The notes under the pieces: model-generated
The model's database searches: none
What the model was told of the DNA's origin: nothing
The model's input: the letters and a program-made list of their open reading frames with translations, nothing else
Part shown: piece after piece, positions 63,292 to 64,000 of the stretch
Position numbering within the stretch: the stretch's first letter is position 1
Layout of the letters: the number at the start of each line of letters is the position of its first letter
Position numbers and translations under genes: made by a program
NCBI RefSeq assembly: GCF_000023025.1
Contig: NC_012997.1
Coordinates: 4,709,125 to 4,773,124 of the forward strand
Direction of reading: 5' to 3'
Length of the DNA: 64,000 bases
From: Teredinibacter turnerae T7901
GTDB lineage: Bacteria; Pseudomonadota; Gammaproteobacteria; Pseudomonadales; Cellvibrionaceae

Positions 63292-64000
63292 CTACGCCTC
63301 AGCCGCATAAACAAATCGTTTAGCGACCCCCTGCTGTTGAAATGTCTTGGCGAGAGCATCACTAACAGCAATAATTTCCAGGCGCGAATGGTACTTCTGT
63401 AAGCGACAATCCATTAGGAGCAAAAACGCGATAAAGCTGTTGTCCATGTATTCCAAACCGGATAAATCGAGCTGCAAAGGCTTGTGAGGCCGGGCGTGGT
63501 CAACAACCTCGGCCATTAGGTTCCGCGAAAAATCGCTACCCATAGCCCCCGTCAGTGTGAGCTTTACGCAAATATCTGTCTCATCAAATGTCGATTGACA
63601 AACCTGTTTGTGCCCACTTTTGTTACGAGCCAAGTAAAGTGGTAACACATTATTAACGAGCAATTGCAACAAGGCTAAACCGTCATTCCAATATCGCCGC
63701 CATATGCCAGGCTCTTCTTTAATTCGCCACAGCCATTCAAGCCCTAATTTTTGCACCATTGTTGGTGCGCGGCTAACCTCGCCAGCGACAAAGTTCACCA
63801 CCGCACCCAAGTGGCTGACAACGGGGGCCTGCAATCTGTCCCGGTTATGTAAAATCCAGTTCTGACCCTTTTTCGCCCCTAACGCAACGACAATAAAATC
63901 GGGATTCGCAGCGTTAATCGTGTCGATAATGGCATCCGTCGACATATCTTCCACACCACCAAACCCCGGATCGAAATAGCCACAACCTTCGGCACCAGAA
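63292..64000 (-). CDS. WecG/TagA/CpsF glycosyltransferase fused to a STAS domain (partial)
   Basis: The frame is open beyond the right edge, so the N-terminal part of the gene is missing. The visible part begins in the WecG/TagA/CpsF domain, with GYFDPGFGG, VALGAKKGQNWI, RAPTMVQKLGLEWLWR and RRYWNDG. WecG members transfer a sugar such as ManNAc(A) to a lipid-linked acceptor. The last 100 or so residues match a STAS domain (LQLDLSGLEYMDNSFIAFLL), as in anti-anti-sigma factors. The usual phospho-Ser position of STAS proteins is in the DNS of YMDNSF. A WecG-STAS fusion would let a regulatory partner control the enzyme. Confidence 0.8.
   Translation of the reverse strand, partial: SGAEGCGYFDPGFGGVEDMSTDAIIDTINAANPDFIVVALGAKKGQNWILHNRDRLQAPVVSHLGAVVNFVAGEVSRAPTMVQKLGLEWLWRIKEEPGIWRRYWNDGLALLQLLVNNVLPLYLARNKSGHKQVCQSTFDETDICVKLTLTGAMGSDFSRNLMAEVVDHARPHKPLQLDLSGLEYMDNSFIAFLLLMDCRLQKYHSRLEIIAVSDALAKTFQQQGVAKRFVYAAEA

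Noticed and set aside
1-64000. CRISPR array
   Set aside because: No set of equally spaced direct repeats with unique spacers was seen; the repeats found are coding linkers or the short tract at 9823.

Overview
The window looks like a chromosomal stretch from a marine, polysaccharide-degrading gammaproteobacterium of the Cellvibrionaceae type (Saccharophagus/Teredinibacter/Cellvibrio-like). The grounds are a GH30 xylanase with a CBM10 module and long poly-serine linkers, a Rep helicase close to the enterobacterial one, a ybhP-clsB-ybhN operon and a large complement of signalling proteins. The identification rests on protein style only; no database search was possible.

Layout. 1-1142: the end of an unknown gene, a J-domain protein and a hairpin-rich repeat element. 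1163-6287: secreted GH30 xylanase and a GAF-PAS-GGDEF-EAL cyclic-di-GMP protein. 6752-12116: a signalling operon (CheB-CheR-PAS-REC fusion, PAS histidine kinase, single-domain response regulator). 12385-14591: a small stress island (CsbD-like protein, a hemerythrin-fold protein that lost most ligands, a PGPGW membrane protein, a canonical hemerythrin) with three sigma-54-type promoters. 15309-18412: YbhN, cardiolipin synthase and an EEP-family protein. 18598-21611: outer-membrane barrel protein and Rep helicase. 21645-26126: a four-gene operon matching the mycobacterial route to polyprenyl-phosphoryl-arabinose, with its own flippase candidate. 26479-27125: cytochrome c5 and tRNA-Arg(UCG).

27337-43799 is a biosynthetic gene cluster. 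It has a stand-alone condensation protein with a TubC-type docking domain, a methyltransferase-carrier didomain, a C-A-PCP NRPS whose specificity residues read as serine, and a seven-gene operon. That operon holds an asparagine-synthetase relative without the glutaminase cysteine, a complete asparagine synthetase, a free carrier protein, a membrane-anchored hydrolase, a KS-AT-ACP-TE polyketide synthase and two membrane acyltransferases. I do not recognise this combination as a known pathway.

44033-64000 is an extracellular polysaccharide region: GT-C type transferase, Wzy-like polymerase, Wzx-like flippase, GT2, GT4, another transferase and a WecG-STAS fusion cut by the window edge. Interleaved are three paralogous large lipoproteins (44033, 54378, 57411) that share Ig-like, PKD-like and probable beta-helix parts but differ greatly in linker length, plus a GMC oxidoreductase with a Tat-signal small subunit.

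The most interesting signals are the hybrid cluster with its lactam-synthetase-like enzyme, the arabinose-lipid operon, the three lipoproteins, the paired repeat element with compensatory stem changes at 1026-1142 and 60268-60415, and the sigma-54 promoters of the hemerythrin island.
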